Position numbers and translations under genes: made by a program. From the NCBI GenBank assembly GCA_905210875.1, contig CAJLYN010000092.1:1-8126 (forward strand): a stretch of 8,126 nt of DNA, in the 5' to 3' direction. The DNA comes from an uncultured Bacteroides sp. (lineage in GTDB: Bacteria; Bacteroidota; Bacteroidia; Bacteroidales; UBA11471). Under the pieces are notes generated by a model. It was given only the letters and a program-made list of their open reading frames with translations. It did not search any database and was not told where the DNA came from. Within the stretch, counting starts at the first letter, position 1; every line of letters starts with the position of its first letter. Below are positions 1 to 7,218 of this stretch, piece after piece.

Positions 1-28
1 CATACCTAAAATAAAGCCTGCATAGTGT

Positions 29-60
29 TTTCTTTCTTAGAGAGAAAATAGCTACCTTTG
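29..60 (+). promoter_or_regulatory. Candidate promoter of the cysDN-sulfotransferase operon
   Basis: TACCTTTG at 53-60 matches the Bacteroidetes -7 consensus TAnnTTTG exactly. A TTTC at 29-32, one base off the -33 TTTG, lies 20 bases upstream, which is the usual spacing for the primary sigma factor of this phylum. Transcription would begin a few bases after 60 and leave a leader of roughly 20 nt before cysD. That leader is A-rich, includes two tandem AAAAACG units at 68-81, and has no Shine-Dalgarno, as is common in Bacteroidetes. The match comes from pattern reading only. Confidence 0.6.
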
Positions 61-88
61 CCTCGCTAAAAACGAAAAACGAACAATC

Positions 89-997
89 ATGTCAGATTAC
101 AAACTGAGCCACTTGAAAGAGTTGGAATCGGAATCGATTCATATCATTCGCGAGGTGGCTGCCGAATTTGAAAATCCGGTCATGCTCTATTCCATAGGTA
201 AAGACTCTTCGGTCATGGTAAGACTGGCCGAGAAAGCTTTTTACCCGGGGAAAGTTCCATTCCCACTGATGCACATCGATTCGAAATGGAAATTCAAAGA
301 GATGATAGAATTCCGTGACAAATATGCCAAAGAGCACGGCTGGAACCTTATCGTTGAATATAACAAAGAAGCATACGAAGCCGGTGTTGGGCCGTTTACA
401 CACGGTAGCAAGGTTCACACCGATCTGATGAAAACGCAGGCCCTGCTCCACGCTTTGGACAAATACAAATTCGACGCCGCATTCGGTGGTGCCCGCCGCG
501 ACGAAGAGAAATCGCGAGCCAAAGAACGCATTTTCTCATTCCGAGACCGCTTTCACCAATGGGATCCCAAAAACCAACGCCCCGAGTTGTGGGACATCTA
601 CAACACAAGGGTTCACAAGGGAGAATCAATCCGGGTATTTCCACTCTCGAATTGGACCGAATTGGATATCTGGCAATACATCCGTCTTGAAAATATTCCC
701 ATCGTACCTCTCTATTTCGCCAAAGAACGACCCATTGTCAATATCGACGGCAATCTCATCATGGTCGACGATGACCGAATGCCCGAAGTATACCGCAAAC
801 AAGCCAAGATGATGAAGGTCAGATTCCGCACACTCGGTTGCTATCCGCTCACAGGAGCCATCGAGTCAGAGGCCGATACAATAGAAAAAATCGTCGAAGA
901 GATGATGACCACCAGCAAAAGTGAACGCACGACCCGAGTCATCGACTTCGACCAAGAGGCCAGTATGGAACAGAAAAAACGCGAAGGATATTTCTAA
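89..997 (+). CDS. cysD: Sulfate adenylyltransferase subunit 2 (ATP sulfurylase catalytic subunit)
   Basis: This is the small, catalytic subunit of the heterodimeric ATP sulfurylase, which adenylates sulfate with ATP to give adenosine 5'-phosphosulfate (APS) and pyrophosphate in the cytoplasm. The 302-aa product is the same length as E. coli CysD. Near the N terminus it has the PP-loop signature of the PAPS reductase/ATP pyrophosphatase fold, YSIGKDSS at residues 34-41. It also has the family block [15 protein letters not shown] in the middle, GCYPLTGA in the C-terminal third, and the typical end with EGYF. The ATG start at 89 fits the family N terminus and follows a promoter-like element by about 28 nt. 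cysN follows after 15 nt, so the two subunits are almost certainly co-transcribed. Activation of sulfate is driven by GTP hydrolysis on CysN. Nothing looks truncated or altered, and identity is essentially certain. Confidence 0.97.
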   Translation: MSDYKLSHLKELESESIHIIREVAAEFENPVMLYSIGKDSSVMVRLAEKAFYPGKVPFPLMHIDSKWKFKEMIEFRDKYAKEHGWNLIVEYNKEAYEAGVGPFTHGSKVHTDLMKTQALLHALDKYKFDAAFGGARRDEEKSRAKERIFSFRDRFHQWDPKNQRPELWDIYNTRVHKGESIRVFPLSNWTELDIWQYIRLENIPIVPLYFAKERPIVNIDGNLIMVDDDRMPEVYRKQAKMMKVRFRTLGCYPLTGAIESEADTIEKIVEEMMTTSKSERTTRVIDFDQEASMEQKKREGYF

Positions 998-1012
998 GCC
1001 ACTGAAAACGAC

Positions 1013-2776
1013 ATGAACGAAACTAACACAAATAAACTGGATATCAAAGAATTTCTCGATCAAGACGAGAAAAAAGACCAGTTGCGACTATTGACGGCCG
1101 GGTCGGTCGACGATGGAAAATCGACTCTCATAGGGCGACTCCTTTTCGATAGTAAAAAATTGTACGAAGACCAACTCGACGCGCTCAAACGCGACAGCAA
1201 ACGAGTCGGTAATGCCGGAGGAAATATTGATTATGCCCTTCTTCTCGACGGCTTAAAAGCCGAACGCGAACAAGGCATCACCATAGATGTTGCCTACCGA
1301 TACTTTTCCACCAACAAGCGGAAATTCATCATAGCCGATACTCCGGGCCACGAACAATACACCCGCAACATGATTACCGGCGGTTCGACAGCCAACCTGG
1401 CCATCATATTGGTAGATGCCCGCACCGGAGTCATTACCCAGACACGCCGACACACCTACCTTGTATCGCTTCTGGGAATAAAGCACATAGTATTGGCCGT
1501 AAACAAGATGGACCTTGTCGATTATGCACAGTCCACCTTTGACAAAATTGTTGATGAATATAAAAAGTTTGTGGCGCCTCTCCACATCCCCGATATTACC
1601 TGCATACCCTTGTCAGCCTTAAATGGTGACAACGTAGTGGAGAAATCCGACAACATGCCATGGTATAAAGGACCGGCCCTACTCGACTTTCTTGAAACCG
1701 TACACATTGCCAACGACCATAATTTCAAGGATTTTCGCTACCCCATACAATACGTATTGCGTCCGAATCTCAATTTCAGAGGTTTTTCGGGCCGAGTTGC
1801 CTCAGGAGTCGTACACAAGGGCGACGAAGTTCTAGCCATACCTTCCGGCAAGAAATCGAAGGTAAAGTCGATTGTAACCTACGACGGCGAACTCGATGAG
1901 GCATTTCCCCCAGAATCTATCACCATCACCCTCGAAGATGAGATAGACCTATCAAGAGGCGAAATGCTTGTCCACCCCGACAATCTGCCTCACATCAGTC
2001 GAAACTTTGAAGCCATGCTTGTGTGGATGGACGAGAAACCCATGCAACGCGACCAGCAATACTTTATCAAGCAGACGACCAATACCACCCGTGTGCACAT
2101 CGACCAAATCAAATACAAAGTCGATGTAAACACAATGGAGCAGTCGATGGCCGACACCATGAATCTGAACGAGATTGCCCGTGCTGTATTCGTTACAAAC
2201 AAGCCGCTCTTTTTCGACCCCTATCAACAGAATAAAAGTTGCGGTTCATTCATACTTATTGACCCGATAACCAACAACACCAGTGCTGTTGGTATGATTA
2301 TCGACGAAGTAAACAGTGCCGATCTCTCGTCGGCCATTACCGAAGAAGACCGGGAAAAAACACGCAACGGCGTCTCTCTGGTGTCAGATAATGAACGGGA
2401 AAAACTGATAGGACAAGCAGGAAAACTTTTCCTTGTCGCCGGTAACAACCTTCCAGTGCAACGCGAATGCGCCTATTTGCTCGAACGCCGACTCTTCGAT
2501 ACCGGCCATATAGCCGTAGTACTCGATGCGCAACAGCTACAAATCGAAGGGAAAACCCAGACAACAACTTTTGCAAATATAGCCGCAGAACTCTGCCGTA
2601 AGGGTATTGTCACGATTTGCATCGACCTCTACGGTGAAATCAAGGTCGACAACGCATTTACCATCGCAGTTGATGAGAGTGAGACACAACCTGTCGATAA
2701 AAATAAAGACTACTGTACGGTAAATCAACAACATCTGGCCGCAACCATAGAAGACATCATTAACCTAAAACTTTGA
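1013..2776 (+). CDS. cysN: Sulfate adenylyltransferase subunit 1 (regulatory GTPase) with a degenerate APS kinase-like tail
   Basis: CysN is the GTPase subunit of ATP sulfurylase. It couples GTP hydrolysis to APS synthesis by CysD. The 587-aa product has all translation-factor G motifs: G1 GSVDDGKST at residues 30-38, G2-region EQGIT at 86-90, G3 DTPGHEQ at 109-115, G4 NKMD at 164-167 and G5 SAL at 201-203. The beta-barrel domains follow, ending around GSFILID at 411-417. E. coli CysN is 475 aa and stops soon after this point, whereas this protein continues for about 150 residues. The extension from roughly 460 resembles an APS kinase domain as in CysNC fusions, but it lacks the kinase P-loop and is too short. 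It is therefore unlikely to be an active bifunctional CysNC, and a separate cysC should exist. The ATG at 1013 lies 15 nt after cysD. The stop codon is 2 nt before the sulfotransferase ATG, which suggests translational coupling. Confidence 0.96.
   Translation: MNETNTNKLDIKEFLDQDEKKDQLRLLTAGSVDDGKSTLIGRLLFDSKKLYEDQLDALKRDSKRVGNAGGNIDYALLLDGLKAEREQGITIDVAYRYFSTNKRKFIIADTPGHEQYTRNMITGGSTANLAIILVDARTGVITQTRRHTYLVSLLGIKHIVLAVNKMDLVDYAQSTFDKIVDEYKKFVAPLHIPDITCIPLSALNGDNVVEKSDNMPWYKGPALLDFLETVHIANDHNFKDFRYPIQYVLRPNLNFRGFSGRVASGVVHKGDEVLAIPSGKKSKVKSIVTYDGELDEAFPPESITITLEDEIDLSRGEMLVHPDNLPHISRNFEAMLVWMDEKPMQRDQQYFIKQTTNTTRVHIDQIKYKVDVNTMEQSMADTMNLNEIARAVFVTNKPLFFDPYQQNKSCGSFILIDPITNNTSAVGMIIDEVNSADLSSAITEEDREKTRNGVSLVSDNEREKLIGQAGKLFLVAGNNLPVQRECAYLLERRLFDTGHIAVVLDAQQLQIEGKTQTTTFANIAAELCRKGIVTICIDLYGEIKVDNAFTIAVDESETQPVDKNKDYCTVNQQHLAATIEDIINLKL
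2390..2773 (+). other. Degenerate APS kinase (CysC)-like domain at the C terminus of CysN
   Basis: Residues about 460-587 of CysN follow the order of landmarks in the CysC half of CysNC proteins. A GQ-containing linker leads to a hydrophobic strand (KLFLVAG), then a helix with [11 protein letters not shown], then AVVLDAQQL in the place of the family LDGDN. A segment [17 protein letters not shown] resembles the AKLxxxAGxIVI-xF-ISPY block. The Walker A of the family (GLSGxGKST) is replaced here by AGNNLPVQR, with no GKS/T. The catalytic DGDN aspartates are only partly kept. The lid and substrate-binding parts of the usual roughly 200-residue domain appear to be missing, leaving about 128 residues. 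The similarity is my reading from memory of the family. The inferred state is a vestigial or structural domain without kinase activity. Confidence 0.7.
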
Positions 2777-2778
2777 GC

Positions 2779-3882
2779 ATGGGATTCAATTTTCAAAAGC
2801 TTCCTGTAAATACACTGATAGGCGCCGATTGGGAAACCTTTCATAAGGTAACCGAAGGCCGTACGGTCGATGCGGGGTACAGAGCCAAATATAGGCTGAC
2901 AAAAGCTCTTTGCCGCTTGTTGAGCCTGACCAATGGCATAGAAAACCGCCGCTACAACAAATGGCTGGCCGACAAGCCCATAGAGAATGCTCCGGTGTTC
3001 ATTTTGGGCCATTGGCGCAGCGGAACAACGTTCGTACACAATGTACTTTCACAAGACAGACAATTCGGCTACAATACCACCTACCAGACGGTATTTCCCC
3101 ACATGATGCTCTTTGGGCAACCCTTGTTCAAAAAGATGGCGGCCATGGCTATTCCCAAGAAGCGGCCCACCGACAATATGGAGCTCAAAGCCGATCAGCC
3201 ACAAGAGGAAGAATTTGCCTTGGTCAACATGACTCCTTACACCTTCTACAACTTCTGGTTTTATCCTCGCTACACTCAAGAGTACAGCAAAAAGTACCTG
3301 CTCTTTGAAGAAGCTACCCAAAAGGAAATCGACGAGTTCAAGAAGACATTTGAGCGACTCATCAAAATATCGCTTTGGAATACTCACGGAGAACGATTTC
3401 TTTCCAAAAATCCACCCCACACGGGGCGCATCAAGGTCTTGCTCGAAATGTTTCCCGATGCCAAGTTCATATATCTGATGCGGAATCCCTACACGGTATT
3501 TGAGTCAACACGTAACTTCTTTATAAATACCATACAACCGTTGAAGTTACAAAACATTTCCGATGACGAAATCGTAGATAACATCATCAAGGTCTATGCC
3601 GACCTTTACCATCGTTATCAGGAAGACAAGCACCTCATACCCGAAGGCAATCTCATCGAGATAAAATTCGAAGACTTCGAACAGAATGCTCTCGAAATGA
3701 CACAGCGAATTTATGAGACGCTTTCGCTGCCAGGTTTTGAAAAAGCCCGTCCTGCTTTCGAAACTTATATCAACGGGAAAAAAGGCTATAAAAAAAATAG
3801 ATACAATTACGACCCGGCAACGGTAAACATTGTCGAAAAAAATTGGGACTTTGCCCTAAATGAATGGGGATACAAACTCTAA
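2779..3882 (+). CDS. PAPS-dependent sulfotransferase (Sulfotransfer_3-like)
   Basis: The 367-aa soluble protein would transfer a sulfonate group from PAPS to an acceptor. The 5'-phosphosulfate-binding loop is GHWRSGTT at residues 77-84, straight after a hydrophobic strand. FLSKNPPHTGR at 207-217 supplies the conserved lysine-proline segment. The 3'-phosphate-binding motif is RNPYTVFEST at 235-244, with Arg235 and Ser243 in the expected places. No signal peptide or membrane segment is visible, so it probably acts in the cytoplasm. The start is set at the ATG at 2779, two bases after the cysN stop. A TTG at 2773 overlapping that stop would add only two residues and is less likely. Its place as the last gene of a cysDN operon ties it to the local PAPS supply. 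A sulfotransferase with this neighbourhood in Bacteroides thetaiotaomicron (BT_0416, from memory) sulfonates cholesterol and related steroids. Orthology is plausible but not shown, and a glycan or lipid acceptor remains possible. Confidence 0.9.
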   Translation: MGFNFQKLPVNTLIGADWETFHKVTEGRTVDAGYRAKYRLTKALCRLLSLTNGIENRRYNKWLADKPIENAPVFILGHWRSGTTFVHNVLSQDRQFGYNTTYQTVFPHMMLFGQPLFKKMAAMAIPKKRPTDNMELKADQPQEEEFALVNMTPYTFYNFWFYPRYTQEYSKKYLLFEEATQKEIDEFKKTFERLIKISLWNTHGERFLSKNPPHTGRIKVLLEMFPDAKFIYLMRNPYTVFESTRNFFINTIQPLKLQNISDDEIVDNIIKVYADLYHRYQEDKHLIPEGNLIEIKFEDFEQNALEMTQRIYETLSLPGFEKARPAFETYINGKKGYKKNRYNYDPATVNIVEKNWDFALNEWGYKL

Positions 3883-3887
3883 TGCAC

Positions 3888-3924
3888 ACAGAAAGGCCGA
3901 TACACAATGTATCGGCCTTTCTGT
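3888..3924 (+). terminator. Rho-independent terminator after the sulfotransferase gene
   Basis: A perfect 16-bp stem pairs 3888-3903 with 3909-3924, with a central AGGCCGATAC/GTATCGGCCT core and a 5-nt loop (3904-3908). The sequence TTAATTTT follows at 3924-3931, giving the T-rich tail expected of intrinsic termination. It begins 6 nt after the sulfotransferase stop and separates the sulfur operon from the fucose genes. Because the upstream flank is A-containing but not A-rich, termination in the other direction is less likely. Confidence 0.88.
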
Positions 3925-3983
3925 TAATTTTCCCCCAACATTACCTAAATAAGATTGCACCTGCCCACAAAGCTATCGCATCA

Positions 3984-4015
3984 TTTGGATTTATTACGAA
4001 ATTTCATTTTCTTTG
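3984..4015 (+). promoter_or_regulatory. Candidate promoter of fucI-fucO
   Basis: TTTG at 3984-3987 fits the Bacteroidetes -33 box. Twenty bases downstream, TTTCTTTG at 4008-4015 matches the -7 consensus TAnnTTTG at all but one base (T for A at position 2). Transcription would start around 4020-4025 and leave a leader of about 55 nt before fucI. The -7 box overlaps the left end of a nested dyad at 4014-4049. No Shine-Dalgarno is seen before the fucI ATG, and the region is A/T-rich as usual for the phylum. Confidence 0.55.
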
Positions 4016-4049
4016 TGTAGTGTAAAATGTAACATTTACAAACTACACA
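4014..4049. promoter_or_regulatory. Nested dyad at the fucI transcription start, possible operator or leader hairpin
   Basis: Outer arms TGTGTAG (4014-4020) and CTACACA (4043-4049) are perfect inverted complements. Between them lie inner arms TGTAAA (4021-4026) and TTTACA (4035-4040). The inner stem extends inward by two more pairs (4028-4029 with 4033-4034) if A4027 is bulged. The whole element has about 15 pairs. It begins in the proposed -7 box and covers the likely start site, a position typical for a repressor operator. The gut Bacteroides fuc operon is known to be controlled by a GntR-family fucose-responsive repressor, FucR. No regulator gene is in this window, so the link is inference. 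Confidence 0.45.
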
Positions 4050-4077
4050 TTCATGTTCCCTTAAATCAAAATTCCAT

Positions 4078-5850
4078 ATGAAAAACTATCCTAAAATCGG
4101 TATCCGTCCTGTTATCGACGGACGGCAAGGCGGCGTAAGAGAAAGCCTTGAAGAAAAGACCATGAGCTTGGCAAAAGCTGTTGCAGAGCTCATATCGAGT
4201 CACGTAAGATACAGCGACGGCACACCGGTAGAGTGTGTTATTGCCGACGGTACGATAGGTCGCGTAGGAGAAACAGCCGCATGTCAGGCAAAATTCGAAC
4301 GCGAAGGCGTGGGTGCCACCATTACCGTCACCTCGTGCTGGTGCTATGGCTCCGAGACCATGGATATGCATCCCCACTGGCCCAAAGCCGTCTGGGGATT
4401 CAACGGTACCGAGCGTCCCGGTGCCGTATATCTGGCTGCCGTACTGGCTGCCCACGCACAGAAAGGGCTTCCCGCATTCGGCATCTACGGGCACGATGTA
4501 CAAGACCTCGACGACAACACCATACCCCAAGACGTAGCCGAAAAAATACTGCGCTGGGCTCGTGCCGCTGTGGCCGTAACTCAAATGCGAGGTGGCAGCT
4601 CCCTCTCCATCGGCAGCCAGTGCATGGGCATTGCCGGAAGTATCGTCGACCAGGACTTCTTCCAAGAATACCTCGGCATGCGCAACGAAAGTGTCGATGA
4701 AGTCGAAATACTCCGTCGTATGGATGAAGGCATCTACGACAAGGAAGAGTATGCCAAAGCCATGGCTTGGGTCGAGAAATATTGTAAAGTAAACGAAGGG
4801 TGGGATAAGAACCGCCCTGAAAAGCAGAAAGACCGCAACGCAAAAGAGGCCGATTGGGAATTTGTCGTCAAGATGACCCTTATCATACGCGACCTGATGC
4901 TGGGAAATCCGCGTTTGCAAGAGTTGGGCTTCAAAGAAGAAGCCATCGGCCACCATGCCATTGCAGCCGGCTTCCAGGGACAACGCCAATGGACCGACTG
5001 GAAACCGAATGGTGATTTCAGCGAAGCACTTCTGTGCAGCACATTCGACTGGAACGGCATACGTGAGCCCTATATACTGGCTACTGAAAACGACGCCTGC
5101 AACGGCATCGCCATGCTCTTTGGAAAACTCTTGACTGGCTGCGGACAGATGTTCTCCGATGTACGCACCTATTGGAGCCCCGAAGCCGTGAAACGTGTTA
5201 CCGGTAAAGAGTTGACCGGCCGCGCCGCCAACGGTATCATACACCTTATCAACTCGGGAGCCACCACACTCGATGCCACAGGTGCCAGCCTCAATGCGTC
5301 GGGTGAACCCTGCATGAAACCCTGTTGGGAAATGACCGATGCCGACGCTGAGGCCTGTCTTAAAAATACCAGTTGGATGCCGGCCGACAGAGATTACTTC
5401 CGGGGAGGCGGTTTCTCCTCTCACTTCCTGTCAAAAGGCGAAATGCCCGTAACCATGATGCGTCTGAACCTCGTCAAAGGTCTAGGTCCCGTACTGCAAA
5501 TAGCCGAAGGTTGGACAGTCGATATCGACCCTGAAATTTTCGACATCATCAACATGCGCACCGACCCCACTTGGCCTACTACATGGTTTGTACCCCGTCT
5601 CTGCGACAAACCGGCATTTAAAGATGTATATTCGGTTATGAACAACTGGGGAGCCAACCACGGAGCCATCTCCTACGGACACATCGGAGCCGATCTCATT
5701 ACACTGGCATCAATGCTCCGCATACCCGTATGTATGCACAATGTCGACGAAGAAAAGATATTCCGTCCCTCGGCATGGAACGCCTTCGGCATGGACAAGG
5801 AGGGCGCCGACTATCGGGCCTGCGCCGCTTACGGACCTATCTACAAATAA
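4078..5850 (+). CDS. fucI: L-fucose isomerase
   Basis: FucI interconverts L-fucose and L-fuculose, the first committed step of fucose catabolism in the cytoplasm. It is a Mn2+-dependent enzyme that forms hexamers in E. coli. The 590-aa product matches E. coli FucI closely in length and colinearity, starting with [20 protein letters not shown]. The three metal ligands known from E. coli fall at identical residue numbers here: Glu337 in ATENDACNG, Asp361 in FSDVRTYW and His528 in NWGANHGA. The ATG at 4078 gives the expected family N terminus. fucO follows after 29 nt with no hairpin between them, so the two are probably one transcript. A dyad overlaps the proposed promoter and may mediate fucose response. 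The enzyme can also act on D-arabinose in some bacteria, but the neighbours favour L-fucose. No defect is seen. Confidence 0.97.
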   Translation: MKNYPKIGIRPVIDGRQGGVRESLEEKTMSLAKAVAELISSHVRYSDGTPVECVIADGTIGRVGETAACQAKFEREGVGATITVTSCWCYGSETMDMHPHWPKAVWGFNGTERPGAVYLAAVLAAHAQKGLPAFGIYGHDVQDLDDNTIPQDVAEKILRWARAAVAVTQMRGGSSLSIGSQCMGIAGSIVDQDFFQEYLGMRNESVDEVEILRRMDEGIYDKEEYAKAMAWVEKYCKVNEGWDKNRPEKQKDRNAKEADWEFVVKMTLIIRDLMLGNPRLQELGFKEEAIGHHAIAAGFQGQRQWTDWKPNGDFSEALLCSTFDWNGIREPYILATENDACNGIAMLFGKLLTGCGQMFSDVRTYWSPEAVKRVTGKELTGRAANGIIHLINSGATTLDATGASLNASGEPCMKPCWEMTDADAEACLKNTSWMPADRDYFRGGGFSSHFLSKGEMPVTMMRLNLVKGLGPVLQIAEGWTVDIDPEIFDIINMRTDPTWPTTWFVPRLCDKPAFKDVYSVMNNWGANHGAISYGHIGADLITLASMLRIPVCMHNVDEEKIFRPSAWNAFGMDKEGADYRACAAYGPIYK

Positions 5851-5879
5851 TCCGAAACCCAAAACTATAAAATAAAACT

Positions 5880-7034
5880 ATGATTAACAGATTTGTTCTC
5901 AACGAAGTATCCTACTTCGGACCGGGCGCCCGCGAAGTGCTGCCCAAAGAAATAAAACGTCTCGGCCTGCACAAAGCATTCGTAGCCACCGACAAAGACC
6001 TCATTAAATTCGGCGTAGCCGACAAAGTACTTTCCGTACTGAAAAACGCCGGTATCCCATATGAAATATTCAGCGACATCAAGCCCAACCCCACTGTGGC
6101 CAATGTCAATGCCGGAGTAAAGGCCTTTGCCGAATCGGGTGCTGACTTTATACTGGCTATTGGCGGTGGCTCTTCGATTGACACATCTAAGGCCATCGGT
6201 ATTATTACCAACAATCCTGAGTTTAGCGACGTTGTATCGCTGGAAGGTGTGGCCGACACCAAGAAGAAATCGGTGCCCATCATCGCCCTGCCTACTACGG
6301 CCGGAACCGCAGCCGAAGTAACCATCAACTATGTCATCACTGATGAGAAGAACGAGAAAAAGATGGTGTGTGTCGACCCGAACGATATTCCTGCCATCGC
6401 CATCATCGATGCCGAACTGATGTACACTCTTCCCAAGGGACTGACAGCCTCTACCGGACTCGATGCTCTGACCCACGCCATCGAAGGCCTTATCACCAAA
6501 GGCGCCTGGGAAATGAGCGACATGTTCGAAATCAAAGCCATTGAGATGATAAACCGTTATCTCGAAACGGCTGTCAACGAACCCCAAAATGCCGAAGCTC
6601 GCAACGGTATGGCCGTAGCACAATATATCGCCGGTATGGCCTTCTCCAATGTCGGACTGGGTGTCGTTCACGGTATGGCTCACCCGCTCGGTGCCATCTT
6701 CGATATTCCCCACGGTGTAGCCAACGCCCTGCTGTTGCCCACCATCATGGAATTCAATGCTCCCGCTGCTCTCGACAAATACGTTACGATAGCCAAAGCC
6801 ATGAATGTATACAAAGAGGGTATGAGCAAAGAAGAGGCTGCTCAGGCTGCCGTCGACGCCGTAAAAGCACTCTCGATAAGAGTAGGTATTCCGCAACACC
6901 TGAGCGAACTGGGCATCAAGGAAAGCGACCTGCCCAAACTGGCCGACTCGGCCATCGCCGACGTCTGCACGCCCGGCAACCCGCGCGAGGTAACCCGAGA
7001 CATCATTCTCGACCTTTACAAGAAAGTTCTCTAA
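5880..7034 (+). CDS. fucO: Lactaldehyde reductase (L-1,2-propanediol oxidoreductase), iron-dependent alcohol dehydrogenase
   Basis: FucO reduces L-lactaldehyde to L-1,2-propanediol with NADH, which disposes of the aldehyde released by fuculose-1-phosphate aldolase and regenerates NAD+ in anaerobic growth. The 384-aa product belongs to the group III iron-containing alcohol dehydrogenases and is colinear with E. coli FucO. The nucleotide-binding segment GGGSSIDTSKAIGI is at residues 95-108, and the blocks PTTAGTAAEVTINYVITDE and STGLDALTHAIEG match the family. The iron ligands are Asp195, His199, His264 and His278, with the same His-to-His spacing of 14 as in E. coli (263 and 277). His268 in HGMAHPLGA corresponds to the conserved active-site histidine. 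The ATG at 5880 sits 29 nt after fucI in an A-rich leader. A strong hairpin follows the stop. The long shared blocks favour lactaldehyde reductase over generic butanol- or 1,3-propanediol-type dehydrogenases. Confidence 0.93.
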   Translation: MINRFVLNEVSYFGPGAREVLPKEIKRLGLHKAFVATDKDLIKFGVADKVLSVLKNAGIPYEIFSDIKPNPTVANVNAGVKAFAESGADFILAIGGGSSIDTSKAIGIITNNPEFSDVVSLEGVADTKKKSVPIIALPTTAGTAAEVTINYVITDEKNEKKMVCVDPNDIPAIAIIDAELMYTLPKGLTASTGLDALTHAIEGLITKGAWEMSDMFEIKAIEMINRYLETAVNEPQNAEARNGMAVAQYIAGMAFSNVGLGVVHGMAHPLGAIFDIPHGVANALLLPTIMEFNAPAALDKYVTIAKAMNVYKEGMSKEEAAQAAVDAVKALSIRVGIPQHLSELGIKESDLPKLADSAIADVCTPGNPREVTRDIILDLYKKVL

Positions 7035-7046
7035 ATCATACTCCAC

Positions 7047-7078
7047 AGGGGTTGTACCGGTTCTTCGGTACAACCCCT
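7047..7078 (+). terminator. Terminator-like hairpin between fucO and the mutarotase gene
   Basis: A perfect 13-bp stem pairs 7047-7059 (AGGGGTTGTACCG) with 7066-7078 (CGGTACAACCCCT) around a 6-nt loop, GTTCTT. It starts 12 nt after the fucO stop. The 3' flank is TTACCATATT rather than a run of T, so intrinsic termination may be incomplete. It could instead protect the 3' end of the fucI-fucO message or lower expression of the downstream genes. Confidence 0.65.
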
Positions 7079-7168
7079 TACCATATTAAGTCTGAGGTTT
7101 AAACTCGCCGACATTCGTGCAACATCCGACTATTGTCTGGCTGTATCTCTATGCGAAATATCTCAGAC

Positions 7169-7200
7169 TTGAAGGAAAGCACAGTTTCTTATTATTTTAC
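7169..7200 (+). promoter_or_regulatory. Weak candidate promoter of the mutarotase gene
   Basis: TTG at 7169-7171 is followed after 21 bases by TATTTTAC at 7193-7200. The second element keeps TAnnTT of the Bacteroidetes -7 box but lacks the final TG. Initiation would fall near 7207, only about a dozen bases before the ATG at 7219. The rest of the 184-bp gap after fucO holds the hairpin at 7047-7078 and a widely spaced inverted repeat (7088-7096 and 7162-7170). Support is limited. Confidence 0.28.
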
Positions 7201-7218
7201 ACCGCCTTAAATACACAC

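Noticed and set aside
1013..2776. Active bifunctional CysNC (GTPase plus APS kinase)
   Set aside because: The tail lacks a Walker A motif and is about 70 residues shorter than an APS kinase domain, so a kinase function is not supported.
2773..2778. TTG start for the sulfotransferase overlapping the cysN stop
   Set aside because: It would add only two residues ahead of an ATG two bases after the stop, and the ATG is the simpler choice.
4066..5424. A 452-codon open frame on the minus strand opposite fucI
   Set aside because: It lies fully within a certain fucI gene, its translation shows no family motif and has an odd Gly/Phe/His-rich makeup, and it mirrors the codon bias of the sense strand. 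It is a shadow frame.
5865..7073. A 402-codon open frame on the minus strand opposite fucO
   Set aside because: It covers a certain fucO gene in antisense, has no recognisable motif, and ends in the hairpin region. It is explained by biased third-codon positions on the sense strand.
7117..7218. In-frame upstream extension of the mutarotase gene from a GTG at 7117
   Set aside because: The 34 extra residues have no family match, and the region holds promoter-like and inverted-repeat sequence. The ATG at 7219 gives a normal family start.
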